DNA of 22,901 nt from CAZNPW01 sp964575185 (lineage in GTDB: Bacteria > Pseudomonadota > Alphaproteobacteria > Rhodobacterales > Rhodobacteraceae), in assembly GCA_964575185.1 (NCBI GenBank), contig CAZNPW010000045.1, positions 1 through 22,901 on the forward strand, written 5' to 3'. Under the pieces are notes generated by a model, which saw only the letters and a program-made list of their open reading frames with translations, was not told the origin of the DNA and ran no database searches. The position numbers and the translations under genes were made by a program. Shown piece by piece: positions 1 through 7,233 of the stretch (positions are counted from its first letter, which is position 1; every line of letters begins with the position of its first letter).

Positions 1-710
1 CGGATGGCGCGCGCGGCGGTCCGGCGGTCGTTCGCCGCCCGCGCCGCCGAGATCGACGCGCCCGCACCGCGGCCCGCCGCGCCCGCCAGCATCGCGCCGG
101 TCTGCACCGTGCCTGCCAGCAGGAACCACCCCGCCCGGCGCAGCTCGTCGCGGCTGAAGCCCGTCACGAAAAGCACCATCACGACGGTCGCCGCGAACAG
201 CGCGACCGACAGGACCTTCAGCCCGACGCTGGCGCTGACGGGGGCGAGGCCGAGCAGCGCCCCGGCCACGGTATCGCCGAACAGCCCGCCCGGGCCCGAC
301 GGATGCGGCCAGTTCTGGGGCGCGAGCGTCGCGGCATAGGCGCTGGCCACCGCCACCGCGATCACCGCGAAGACCGCCCGCGCGAAGACCCGGTCGGTCC
401 CGCGGTGCAGCACGAAGCGCAGGCCCCAGGCGCACAGGATCAGCGGCACGCACCAGACCCCGAGGCCCACGATGATCATCAGGGTCGAGGCCACCGCCGC
501 GCCGATGCGGCCCAGCCAGTTCGCCACCGGCCCCTCGCTCGCCACCATCCAGCCGGGGTCGTCGGGGCTGTAGCTCCATAGCATCGCCGCGAAGATCAGG
601 CCCGCGGCGATCAGCGTCAGCCCGACCAGTTCGCGCGCGCGGCGTTCCAGCACCGCCTGGGTCCCCTGGTCGATCAGCGGGTCGCGCTGCCGTGCCTGAT
701 AGCTTGCCAT
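1..710 (-). CDS. ftsK: DNA translocase FtsK, N-terminal membrane part (3' end outside window)
   Basis: The reading frame is open from an ATG at 710 to the window edge, giving the first 236 residues. It begins MASYQARQRDPLIDQ and has four hydrophobic segments (roughly residues 27-47, 74-96, 106-128, 160-185). The motif SYSPDDPGWM (residues 46-55) sits after the first segment. This is the FtsK 4TM N-terminal region, which anchors the translocase at the septum; the linker, RecA-like motor and gamma domain would lie beyond position 1. A GAGGG ribosome binding site precedes the ATG. The gene starts 7 nt after the stop of the dapC-type gene, so the two are probably co-transcribed. FtsK pumps chromosome DNA at the closing septum and activates XerCD recombination. 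Identification rests on recalled similarity to Rhodobacter-type FtsK N-termini; the motor is not visible. Confidence 0.88.
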   Translation of the reverse strand, partial: MASYQARQRDPLIDQGTQAVLERRARELVGLTLIAAGLIFAAMLWSYSPDDPGWMVASEGPVANWLGRIGAAVASTLMIIVGLGVWCVPLILCAWGLRFVLHRGTDRVFARAVFAVIAVAVASAYAATLAPQNWPHPSGPGGLFGDTVAGALLGLAPVSASVGLKVLSVALFAATVVMVLFVTGFSRDELRRAGWFLLAGTVQTGAMLAGAAGRGAGASISAARAANDRRTAARAI

Positions 711-717
711 CGTTCCC

Positions 718-1896
718 TCACCCGTAAAGGCAGTCGCGCAGGGCGCAGAGGCCCCGCGTCATGTCGTCGACCGGGGCGACCATCGCGACCCGAATGTATC
801 CGTGGCCGGGATTGTCCCCGTCCACGTCGCGCGACAGGTAGGCGCCGGGCAGCACCCGCACCCCGGTCGCGCGCCAGAGCCGCAGCGCCGCGGCCTCGCC
901 GTCGGGAACGGGCAGCCACAGGAAGAACCCGCCCGCCGGGGCGGCGTAGCCCTGCATCCCGGCAAAGACCGCATCGGCGGCGCGATACTTGTCCTGGTAG
1001 AGCGCGCGGTTCGCGGTGACGTGGCCTTCGTCCGCCCAGGCGGCCTCGGACACCTTCTGCAACGGCAGAGGCAGCGGCGCGCCGCCGAAGGCGCGCAGCT
1101 TGCGCATGGCGGCGATCCCCTGCGGGCCGCCCGCGACGAAGCCCGACCGCAGGCCGGGCAGGTTCGACCGCTTGGACAGCGAGTGGAAGGCGAAGACCCG
1201 TTCGGGGTCCGCCCCGGTGCGGGCCGCCACCTCCAGCGCGCCGGGCGGGGGCGCGTCGCGCCAGATCTCGGCATAGCATTCGTCGGCGAGGATGACGAAC
1301 CCGTGCCGTTCGGCCAGCGCGATCAGGTCGCGCCAGTAGCCCTCGGACGCCACCGCCCCCTGCGGGTTGGCGGGCGAGCAGATGTAGGCCGCGACCACCC
1401 GGTCCAGAACGTCCGGCGGCAGGGCCGCGTAGTCGGGCAGGTGCCCGGTCGCGGCGGTCGCCGGGACGTGGACCGGCTCCGCCCCGGCGGCGAGCGCGGC
1501 GGCGGCGTAGGCCTGGTAGAAGGGGTTCGGCATCAGCACGACGGGCCGCGCGCCCGCATCCGCCCCGGGGGTCAGCGCGAGCGCCGCGTTGAACAGCCCC
1601 TCGCGCGTGCCGTTCAGGACCATGACCTGATCGGGACCCATCGTCACGCCGTAGCGCCGCGCGAGCCAGCCCGCGACCGCGGCGAGGAGTTCGGGCGTTC
1701 CGTCGTTCGGCGGATAATGGGCGAAGCCCGCGGTGTTCGCGGCGAGGATCGGGGCGACGAAATCCGGCATCGGGTGCGTCGGCTCGCCGATCGACATGGC
1801 GATGACCGGCCCCCCGGGGGCATGCGCGTCAAGAAGCCTCCGCAGACGCGGAAACGCATAGTCCGGCAGGTGCGCAAACCGTGTCGGTGCCGCCAT
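718..1896 (-). CDS. dapC: PLP-dependent aminotransferase, DapC type (N-succinyldiaminopimelate aminotransferase)
   Basis: 392-residue fold-type I aminotransferase, a full-length class I/II enzyme. The PLP lysine is K242 in the block SLSKRSNLPGLRSGFVAG, which closely resembles proteobacterial DapC. Other landmarks are SIGEPTHP (35-42), NGTRE (95-99, phosphate side), SPANPQG with N177, and ADECYAE with D205. DapC transfers an amino group from glutamate to N-succinyl-2-amino-6-ketopimelate in the succinylase branch of lysine/DAP synthesis, in the cytoplasm. dapD and dapE of the same branch lie at the other end of the window, which supports this substrate. The ATG at 1896 follows TTGAGGCACA, a plausible ribosome binding site. 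It lies 136 nt downstream of the EamA gene and 7 nt upstream of ftsK. The family includes broad-specificity enzymes (ArgD-like or aspartate aminotransferase activity), so the exact substrate is inferred. Confidence 0.8.
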   Translation of the reverse strand: MAAPTRFAHLPDYAFPRLRRLLDAHAPGGPVIAMSIGEPTHPMPDFVAPILAANTAGFAHYPPNDGTPELLAAVAGWLARRYGVTMGPDQVMVLNGTREGLFNAALALTPGADAGARPVVLMPNPFYQAYAAAALAAGAEPVHVPATAATGHLPDYAALPPDVLDRVVAAYICSPANPQGAVASEGYWRDLIALAERHGFVILADECYAEIWRDAPPPGALEVAARTGADPERVFAFHSLSKRSNLPGLRSGFVAGGPQGIAAMRKLRAFGGAPLPLPLQKVSEAAWADEGHVTANRALYQDKYRAADAVFAGMQGYAAPAGGFFLWLPVPDGEAAALRLWRATGVRVLPGAYLSRDVDGDNPGHGYIRVAMVAPVDDMTRGLCALRDCLYG

Positions 1897-2008
1897 TGTG
1901 CCTCAAGCCCGTCGGGATCGTGCCGCCCCGTTCGCCGCGAGAATAGCGGCGCGCACCGTGCAGGTCCACGATCTTGTCGCCGTATCCGAGGGTTGCCGCC
2001 GGATGTTG

Positions 2009-2022
2009 TGGCAGAATTGCCA
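2009..2022. promoter_or_regulatory. Small palindrome upstream of dapC, possible operator
   Basis: The 136-nt gap between the EamA stop (2033) and the dapC start (1896) holds one perfect inverted repeat, TGGCA-N4-TGCCA, centred about 120 nt upstream of dapC. On the minus strand it overlaps TTGGCA, a good -35-like hexamer, but no convincing -10 follows at 16-18 nt. It could be an operator or chance; nothing else stands out in the gap. Confidence 0.2.
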
Positions 2023-2032
2023 AGACGCGCGG

Positions 2033-2965
2033 TCAGGGCGTGGTGGCCTTGCGCTGCCGGGCGCGCTTCAGCCCCAGCTGCCGTTCGCGCCAGATGATGA
2101 GGATGCCCGCCAGGATGACGATCGCCGCCCCGGCCAGCATCGTGGCCGTCGGCACCTCGGCGAAGACCGCATAGCCGATCGCCAGCGCGAACAGCATCGA
2201 GGCATAGTCGAAGGGCGCGACCAGCGAGGCGTCGGCCTGCCGGTAGGCGGCGGTGAGCAGGATCTGCCCGACCCCGCCCAGCAGCCCCGTCGCGACCAGG
2301 AGCGCCCAGAGGCGCGGCGTGGGCCAGGCCCAGCCCCAGGGCAGCGTCACGAGGGCGAGCACGCTCGACGACACCGAAAACCACAGCACGATCGCCGCCG
2401 TCCCCTCGGTCGCGACCAGCTTGCGGATGAACACCTGCGCGAGCGCCGCGAAGACCGCGCCGGCCAGCAGCAGCACGGCCCCCAGCGTCTCGGCCTGGCC
2501 GATGGCGTCGGGGGCGAGCGTCAGGCGCGGGCTGACCACGATCAGCACCCCCGCCAGCCCCAGCGCCACGCAGCCCATGCGGAAGGCGCGCACCTCCTCG
2601 CCCAGGAACATCGCGGCGAAGACGACCGTCAGCAGCGGCGCGGCGTAGCCGATGGCGGTCGCCTCGGGCAGCGGCAGGAGGCCGAGGCCCGCGAAGCCGA
2701 GGCCCATGGCGGTGGTGCCGACGAGCCCGCGCCAGACATGCCCCATGGGGCTCGCCACCCGCCAGCCCGTCCGCCACTCGCCGCGCAGGACCAGCCAGGC
2801 GACGATCACCGGGATGGCGAAGAACGACCGGGCGAACACGACCTGGCCCGGCGGAATGTCGGGCGCCGTCGCCTTGATGATCGCGGCCATGACGATGAAC
2901 ACCACGACCGACCCGAGTTTCAGCGCGATGCCCAGCAGCGGGCGGCCTTGGGGAGAGTCGGGCAT
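2033..2965 (-). CDS. EamA/DMT superfamily permease
   Basis: 310-residue integral membrane protein with about ten hydrophobic helices in two homologous halves (EamA domains at roughly residues 11-140 and 155-290). Typical landmarks are PPGQVVFARSFFAIP in the first half, LPLPEATAIGYAAPLL before a conserved glutamate-rich turn (FLGEEV), and ASLVAPFDYASMLFALAIGY in the second half. This pattern is that of drug/metabolite transporters of the RhaT/YdcZ-like group, inner-membrane exporters of small metabolites. The substrate cannot be told from sequence. The C-terminus is basic (WRERQLGLKRARQRKA), placing it in the cytoplasm by the positive-inside rule. I chose the ATG at 2965 (MPDSPQG); a GTG at 2980 in the same frame is an alternative. 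It is divergent from adenine deaminase, so purine-related export is conceivable but not shown. Confidence 0.88.
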   Translation of the reverse strand: MPDSPQGRPLLGIALKLGSVVVFIVMAAIIKATAPDIPPGQVVFARSFFAIPVIVAWLVLRGEWRTGWRVASPMGHVWRGLVGTTAMGLGFAGLGLLPLPEATAIGYAAPLLTVVFAAMFLGEEVRAFRMGCVALGLAGVLIVVSPRLTLAPDAIGQAETLGAVLLLAGAVFAALAQVFIRKLVATEGTAAIVLWFSVSSSVLALVTLPWGWAWPTPRLWALLVATGLLGGVGQILLTAAYRQADASLVAPFDYASMLFALAIGYAVFAEVPTATMLAGAAIVILAGILIIWRERQLGLKRARQRKATTP

Positions 2966-3004
2966 GGCGCACCGCAGCACCCCCCGCCGGCCCCCGCAAG
3001 CCCG

Positions 3005-3069
3005 GTCTTTCATCTTGCCCGAAATACCTTGGGGGGAAGCCCCGCAGGGGCGCGGGGGCAAAGCCCCCG
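3005..3069 (+). repeat. Rhodobacterales-type intergenic repeat, copy C (orphan position)
   Basis: Reads TTTCATCTTGCCCGAAATACC, then two compact hairpins: GCCCC-GCA-GGGGC at 3039-3051 and CGGGGGC-AAA-GCCCCCG at 3053-3069. The TCATCTT..CGAAATA core matches the complement of the cores at 4871-4917 and 19981-20037. In those copies the core directly follows the stop codon of a gene. Here it lies between two divergent genes (EamA and ade), where no gene ends, so it cannot be serving an adjacent 3' end. Confidence 0.6.
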
Positions 3070-3084
3070 TCCGCCCTTTACAGC

Positions 3085-3100
3085 ACGCCGCTCGCGGCGT
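3085..3100 (+). other. Hairpin in the ade leader
   Basis: Perfect inverted repeat ACGCCG-CTCG-CGGCGT, 24 nt upstream of the ade start codon. A TTTACA hexamer just before it (3078-3083) resembles a -35, but the matching -10 (TTCCTT) is poor. It does not fit the fold of a purine riboswitch (no three-way junction or conserved loop bases), so I call it only a leader hairpin. Confidence 0.35.
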
Positions 3101-3124
3101 TCCTTCGGACAAACGGAGGGGCCC

Positions 3125-4816
3125 ATGGCGGACGTGGCAGAGCTGATTGCGGCGGGGCGGGGCGAGATCCCGGCCGACATCGTGCTGAAGGGGGGGCGGG
3201 TGTTCGACCTGATCTCGGGCGATCTGGTGGACACCGACGTGGCGATCACCGGCGACCGGATCGTCGGCACCTTCGACACCTATGCCGGGCGACGCGAGGT
3301 CGACTGCGGCGGGCAGGTGATCGTTCCGGGCTTCATCGACACCCACCTGCACATCGAGAGCAGCCTCGTCACGCCCTTCGAGTTCGACCGCTGCGTCGGC
3401 CCGCGCGGGGTCACCACCGCGATCTGCGACCCGCACGAGATCGCCAACGTGATCGGGCTGGAGGGCATCCGCTACTTCCTCGACGCGGCGGGGAAGACGC
3501 TGATGGACATCCGGGTGCAGCTGTCCAGTTGCGTGCCCTCGACGGCGATGGAGACGGCGGGCGCGCGGCTGACCGCGGCCGACCTCGCCGCGCTGATGGA
3601 CCACCCGCGGGTGATCGGATTGGCGGAGTTCATGAACTTCCCCGGTGTGCTGATGCGCGACGACGGCTGCCTGGAGAAGCTGCGGCTGTTCGCCGGCCGC
3701 CACATCGACGGCCACGCGCCGCTGCTGCGCGGGCGCGACCTGAACGGCTACGTCGCCGCGGGCATCCGCACCGAGCACGAGGCGACGACCGCCGCCGAGG
3801 CGCTGGAGAAGCTGCGCAAGGGGATGCGCGTCCTGATCCGCGAGGGGTCGGTGTCGAAGGACCTCGCGGCGCTGCATCCGCTCATCACCGAGCGGCTCAG
3901 CCCCTACATCGCCTTCTGCACCGACGACCGCAACCCGCTCGACATCGCCGAGCACGGGCATCTCGACCACATCATCCGCTGGTCGATCGCGCAAGGCGCC
4001 GACCCCCTGCCCGTCTACCGCGCCGCGAGCCTGTCGGCGGCCGAGGCCTTCGGGCTGAAGGACCGCGGCCTGATCGCGCCGGGGCTGCGGGCCGACATCG
4101 CGGTGATCGACGGGCTGAGTTCGTGCCGCGCGGCGCGGGTGTTTGCCGGCGGGGTCGAGATGACGCCCGCGGCCTTTGCCGCGCGCGCCACGGTTCCGCC
4201 GGTCGGACGCGGGTCGGTGAAGGCGCGGCGGGTGGCGGCGGCGGACTTCCGCTGCGCGGGCAACGCGGGGCCGACGCCGGTGATCGGCGTGATCCCGGGC
4301 AAGATCATCACCGACCACCTGACGGTCGGGATCGCGCCCGACGGCGGCGACAAGCGGCCCGACGTGGCGCGCGACCTGGCACGCGTGGCGGTGGTGGAAC
4401 GCCACGGCCGCAACGGCAACGTCGCCACGGGCTTCGTGCGCGGCTTCGGCCTGCAGCGCGGGGCGATCGCGGCGACGGTCTGCCATGACCACCACAACAT
4501 CGCCGTCGTGGGGGTGGACTACGCCGACATGGCGCTGGCCGCGAACCGCCTGGGCGACATCGAGGGCGGGTTCGTGGTGGCCGCGGGGGGCCTGGTGCTG
4601 GCGGAGCTCGCGCTGCCGGTGGCGGGGCTGATGAGCCTGGAGCCGTTCGAGGCGGTGCGCGACCGGCTGGTGGCCCTGCGGGCGGCGGCGCGCGGCCTGG
4701 GCGTGGCGCTGGAGGAGCCGTTCCTGCAGCTCGCCTTCCTCTGCCTGCCGGTGATCCCGCACCTCAAGATCACCGACCACGGGATGATCGACGTGGACCG
4801 GTTCGAGGTGATCTGA
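3125..4816 (+). CDS. ade: Adenine deaminase
   Basis: 563-residue amidohydrolase that converts adenine to hypoxanthine and ammonia in purine salvage, in the cytoplasm. The first metal motif is DTHLHIESS (H74, H76), followed by CDPHEIANV (H104, E105), HIDGHAP (H193, H197), RTEHEAT (E217, H218) and the late aspartates in FCTDDRNP (D267, D268). The C-terminal adenine-deaminase domain carries GRNGNVATGFVRGFGL and ends in IPHLKITDHGMID. These blocks and the length are characteristic of the AdeC/Ade family rather than of dihydroorotases. The ATG at 3125 has a strong ribosome binding site (GGAGGGG, 3 nt spacer); the frame stays open upstream but only through the repeat region. It stands alone, divergent from the EamA permease and convergent with the lipid operon. 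Confidence 0.95.
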   Translation: MADVAELIAAGRGEIPADIVLKGGRVFDLISGDLVDTDVAITGDRIVGTFDTYAGRREVDCGGQVIVPGFIDTHLHIESSLVTPFEFDRCVGPRGVTTAICDPHEIANVIGLEGIRYFLDAAGKTLMDIRVQLSSCVPSTAMETAGARLTAADLAALMDHPRVIGLAEFMNFPGVLMRDDGCLEKLRLFAGRHIDGHAPLLRGRDLNGYVAAGIRTEHEATTAAEALEKLRKGMRVLIREGSVSKDLAALHPLITERLSPYIAFCTDDRNPLDIAEHGHLDHIIRWSIAQGADPLPVYRAASLSAAEAFGLKDRGLIAPGLRADIAVIDGLSSCRAARVFAGGVEMTPAAFAARATVPPVGRGSVKARRVAAADFRCAGNAGPTPVIGVIPGKIITDHLTVGIAPDGGDKRPDVARDLARVAVVERHGRNGNVATGFVRGFGLQRGAIAATVCHDHHNIAVVGVDYADMALAANRLGDIEGGFVVAAGGLVLAELALPVAGLMSLEPFEAVRDRLVALRAAARGLGVALEEPFLQLAFLCLPVIPHLKITDHGMIDVDRFEVI

Positions 4817-4820
4817 ACGA

Positions 4821-4870
4821 GCGCCTGCGGCGCAAGCCTTCATGTCGCGGGGCCGGCTGCGCCGGTCCCG
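4821..4870 (+). terminator. Hairpins after ade (probable intrinsic terminator region)
   Basis: Two stems follow the ade stop codon: GCGCC-TGC-GGCGC at 4821-4833, and a 10-bp stem (one G-T pair) at 4848-4857/4861-4870 with a TGC loop. No T-run follows either, as is common in very GC-rich genomes. They lie between the convergent ade and the CDP-alcohol transferase gene and could stop transcription from either side. Confidence 0.5.
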
Positions 4871-4917
4871 CTCCGGCTGCCTCCGGCGGGAGTATTTGGG
4901 TCCGGAAAGAGGATCAG
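4871..4917 (-). repeat. Rhodobacterales-type intergenic repeat, copy A
   Basis: Read on the minus strand, the stop codon of the CDP-alcohol transferase gene runs straight into TGATCCTCTTTCCGG, then CCAAATACTCCCGCCGGAGG, which can fold into a small stem. The same arrangement (TGATCC, TTCATCTT-like stretch, AATA, G/C hairpin) occurs after dapE at 20037-19981. Location at a 3' end suggests a role in mRNA 3'-end formation or stability. Confidence 0.55.
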
Positions 4918-5531
4918 CGGGATGCGAGGTGGACGACCAGGCGGCGGGCGCGGAGGAAGGTCGTGAGTGCGCTGCCAGCGACGATGATCCAGAGGGCGAG
5001 GGTCATGACCCAGGGCGTCGACAGCGGCGTCAGGGCTGCCAGAAGGCAGGCGGCGCTCAGTATCGCCATGCGGTGCTGCTTGGCCATCGGGCCGCCGAAG
5101 TCGGCCGGCGCGCCGGAGGCGCGGCCGAGTTCGCGGGTGTAGGCGGTGAGGACCGCCAGCGCCGCGGCGGCCATGCCCAGCGCAGGGTCCAGCGCCGCGA
5201 GGCCCGTGCCGCCGAGGATCAGGAGGTCGGCGATGCGGTCGGGGAACTCGTTCCAGAAGGGGCCGTCGGGTTCCCGCATCCCGCCCTCGACCGCGACCAT
5301 GCCGTCGAGGAGGTTGCAGACCAGCCGCCCCTGGATCGCGGCGGCGGCGAGGATCAGCCACAGCGCCGACGGCCCGTCGCCTGCGGCCCACAGCGCGAGA
5401 CAGGCCAGCGCGGCGAAGCCGACCGAGGCCTGGCTGATGCGGTTGGGCGTGACCTGGCGCACCGCCAGCCAATGCGCGATAGCAATGGCCCAGCGGCTGT
5501 CGCGGCTGGCGATGGGGCGGCGATCGCTCAT
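4914..5531 (-). CDS. CDP-alcohol phosphatidyltransferase family protein, YnbA-like
   Basis: 205-residue inner-membrane protein with several hydrophobic helices. Transferases of this family couple CDP-diacylglycerol to an alcohol. The family motif DxxDGxxAR-x8-GxxxDxxxD aligns without gaps to residues 73-98, but three positions differ: N73 for the first Asp, V81 for Arg, and N94 for the third Asp; D76, G77, A80, G90 and D98 are kept. As I recall it, Escherichia coli YnbA has the same two Asn replacements, and it too is paired with a CdsA paralogue. A second shared block is GGPMAKQHRM (147-156). The ATG at 5531 overlaps the upstream stop (ATGA), so translation is coupled. The alcohol substrate is unknown; with metal-binding Asp residues replaced, activity itself should not be taken for granted. 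It is not a standard PgsA or PssA. Confidence 0.85.
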   Translation of the reverse strand: MSDRRPIASRDSRWAIAIAHWLAVRQVTPNRISQASVGFAALACLALWAAGDGPSALWLILAAAAIQGRLVCNLLDGMVAVEGGMREPDGPFWNEFPDRIADLLILGGTGLAALDPALGMAAAALAVLTAYTRELGRASGAPADFGGPMAKQHRMAILSAACLLAALTPLSTPWVMTLALWIIVAGSALTTFLRARRLVVHLASR

Positions 5532-6472
5532 GTCGTGGACCAGAACCAGCGGGTGAGGTGGAAGAACACCGGGGCCGCGAAGATCACGCTGTCGAGCCGG
5601 TCGATGAAGCCGCCATGCCCGGGGATCAGCGCGCCCCAGTCCTTCACCCCCCGGTCGCGCTTGATCGCGCTCATCACCAGGCCGCCGAAGAAGCCCATCA
5701 GCACGATCACCAGCGCCATGCCCGCCGCCTGCGGCGCGGTGAAGGGCGTGAGCCAGGACAGCCCCGCCCCGAGCAGCGTCGCGGTCAGCGCGCCGCCCGC
5801 GAAGCCCTCCCACGTCTTCGAGGGCGACAGGTTCGGCGCGATCTTCCGGCGGCCCGCGAGCTTGCCCCAGACGTACTGCGCCACGTCCGACCCCTGCACG
5901 ACGACGACGAGGAAGGCGATCAAGAGGACGTTGCGCCCCTCGAACCCCGGGATCGTCAGCGACAGGAGCGCGGGGACGTGGCTGACGCTGAAGACGCAGA
6001 CCATCAGCGCCCATTGCAGCTCGGCCACGCGGGTCAGGTAGCGCGTGGTGTCGCCGCGCAGCGCCGCGATGATCGGCAGGAAGAGGAAGGCGTAGACCGG
6101 GATGAAGATGGAATACAGTCCGTACCAGTCCGCCGCGACCAGCCCGTACTGCACCGGGATGACCACGAAGAACGCCGCCGCCAGCGCCAGGTGGTCGGCG
6201 CGGCGGGTGTCGGTCAGCGTCAGGAACTCGCGCAGGGCGGCGAAGGAGCAGACGGCGAACAGCGCGACCGCGCCCCATGGGCCGAAGACCAGCGCCAGGG
6301 CCATCAGCGCGACCATCACCCACCAGGCGTTGATCCGGGCGTTGAGGTTCTGCACCGTGGCGCTCGCCGCGCCCGTCCCGCGCGCCAGCACCGCGCCGGT
6401 GGCGCTGGCTGCGGCGAGGAAGGCCGCGAGGCCCGCGAGCAAAAGCCACAGGTCGGCGGGCGCGCCGGGCAT
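5528..6472 (-). CDS. Phosphatidate cytidylyltransferase (CDP-diglyceride synthase), YnbB-like
   Basis: 314-residue polytopic membrane protein with about eight helices. The full CdsA signature is present at residues 268-294: SAIKRDRGVKDWG followed by GHGGFIDRLD, including the Lys-Asp and Asp-Arg-x-x-Asp elements. This predicts synthesis of CDP-diacylglycerol from CTP and phosphatidic acid at the inner membrane. Features such as INAWW, FSVSHVP (161-167), VVVQGSDVAQYVWGK and GRRKIAPNLSPSKTWEG resemble the YnbB branch of E. coli more than housekeeping CdsA, which in this order I would expect beside dxr/bamA/uppS genes. The start (6472) shares one base with the acyltransferase stop (TGATG) and its end overlaps the next start by 4 nt. 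It is the middle gene of a three-gene lipid operon and presumably supplies CDP-lipid to the YnbA-like enzyme. Confidence 0.9.
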   Translation of the reverse strand: MPGAPADLWLLLAGLAAFLAAASATGAVLARGTGAASATVQNLNARINAWWVMVALMALALVFGPWGAVALFAVCSFAALREFLTLTDTRRADHLALAAAFFVVIPVQYGLVAADWYGLYSIFIPVYAFLFLPIIAALRGDTTRYLTRVAELQWALMVCVFSVSHVPALLSLTIPGFEGRNVLLIAFLVVVVQGSDVAQYVWGKLAGRRKIAPNLSPSKTWEGFAGGALTATLLGAGLSWLTPFTAPQAAGMALVIVLMGFFGGLVMSAIKRDRGVKDWGALIPGHGGFIDRLDSVIFAAPVFFHLTRWFWSTT

Positions 6473-7113
6473 CAGGCCGGGGCCAGCGCCAGCAGCGCCG
6501 CGCGGGCGCGGGCGAGGAAGCTGTCCTTGTCGTCGCCGGGCGCGACGGTCACGGGCGCGCCGAAGGTGACGGTGCAGACGAGCGGGATCGGGATGATCTC
6601 TCCCTTCGGCATGACGCGGTTGAGGTTGGCGATCCAGGCGGGCACGCATTCGACCCCGGGCCGCTGGCGGGCAACGTGCCAGAGGCCGGACTTGAAGGGG
6701 AGGAGGGGCTCGGGGCCGGGGTTGCGGGTGCCCTCGGGGAAGAGGATGACCGAGGTGCCGTCATCCAGCGCGGCGATGATCTGGGCCACCGGGTCCTCGG
6801 TCCGGGCCTCCGGCCGGCGCTCGATCAGCACGGCGTCGAAGACCTGGCGGCCGATGAAGCGGCGGAGCGGGCCTGCCAGCCAGTAGTCGGCGGCGGCGAC
6901 GGGCCGGGTGCGGGCGCGCAGGGCGGGCGGCAGCACCGTCCAGACCAGCACGAAGTCGCCGTTCGAGGCGTGGTTGGCAAAGTAGATCCGCGTGGCCGGC
7001 GTGGGGTCCACCCCCTGCCAGCGCGCCTGCACCGCGGTCACCGCGCGGGCGAAGAGCGTGATCGCCGTGGCGGTGCGGCGGGCGAGCGCCTGGGTGAGGA
7101 TCCCCGATGACAT
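6472..7113 (-). CDS. PlsC-type lysophospholipid acyltransferase
   Basis: 213-residue member of the 1-acyl-sn-glycerol-3-phosphate acyltransferase family. The catalytic HX4D motif is NHASNGDF (H48, D53) and the substrate-binding motif is FPEGTRNPG (124-132). Such enzymes esterify the sn-2 position of lysophosphatidate at the cytoplasmic face of the inner membrane. It is shorter than many PlsC proteins and has only a weak N-terminal hydrophobic stretch (residues 12-29). The ATG at 7113 has AGGA about 9 nt upstream; an in-frame ATG at 7143 would add ten residues. It heads an operon whose next two products use phosphatidate and CDP-diacylglycerol in sequence, so the three genes form a short self-contained lipid pathway. 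The acceptor lipid is inferred from family only. Confidence 0.88.
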   Translation of the reverse strand: MSSGILTQALARRTATAITLFARAVTAVQARWQGVDPTPATRIYFANHASNGDFVLVWTVLPPALRARTRPVAAADYWLAGPLRRFIGRQVFDAVLIERRPEARTEDPVAQIIAALDDGTSVILFPEGTRNPGPEPLLPFKSGLWHVARQRPGVECVPAWIANLNRVMPKGEIIPIPLVCTVTFGAPVTVAPGDDKDSFLARARAALLALAPA

Positions 7114-7145
7114 CGCGCCGATCCTGCGGGGCCGCGGGGCCATGC

Positions 7146-7193
7146 GCAAGCGGCGAAACGGCGCTTGCCAGGCGGGCGGGTCCGCGCGACACT
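7146..7193 (+). promoter_or_regulatory. Candidate promoter and inverted repeat upstream of the RTX gene
   Basis: TTGCCA at 7165-7170 (5 of 6 matches to TTGACA) is followed after 17 nt by GACACT at 7188-7193 (3 of 6 to TATAAT). An inverted repeat GCAAGCG-N9-CGCTTGC (7146-7152/7162-7168) overlaps the -35 element and lies in the gap between the divergent acyltransferase and RTX genes, where an operator would be expected. Picked by eye. Confidence 0.35.
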
Positions 7194-7233
7194 CCGCGCC
7201 GTTGCCCAGGTCCCATTGTCCGGAGGTCTTGTC

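Noticed and set aside
3001..3124. Possible purine riboswitch upstream of adenine deaminase
   Set aside because: The leader has simple unconnected hairpins and lacks the three-way junction and conserved loop bases of purine riboswitches.
1898..4816. A 972-codon plus-strand open frame that includes adenine deaminase fused to a long N-terminal extension
   Set aside because: The first ~409 codons are antisense to the EamA and repeat region and have Arg/Gln/His-rich composition typical of GC shadow frames; the strong ribosome binding site at the internal ATG (3125) marks the true start.
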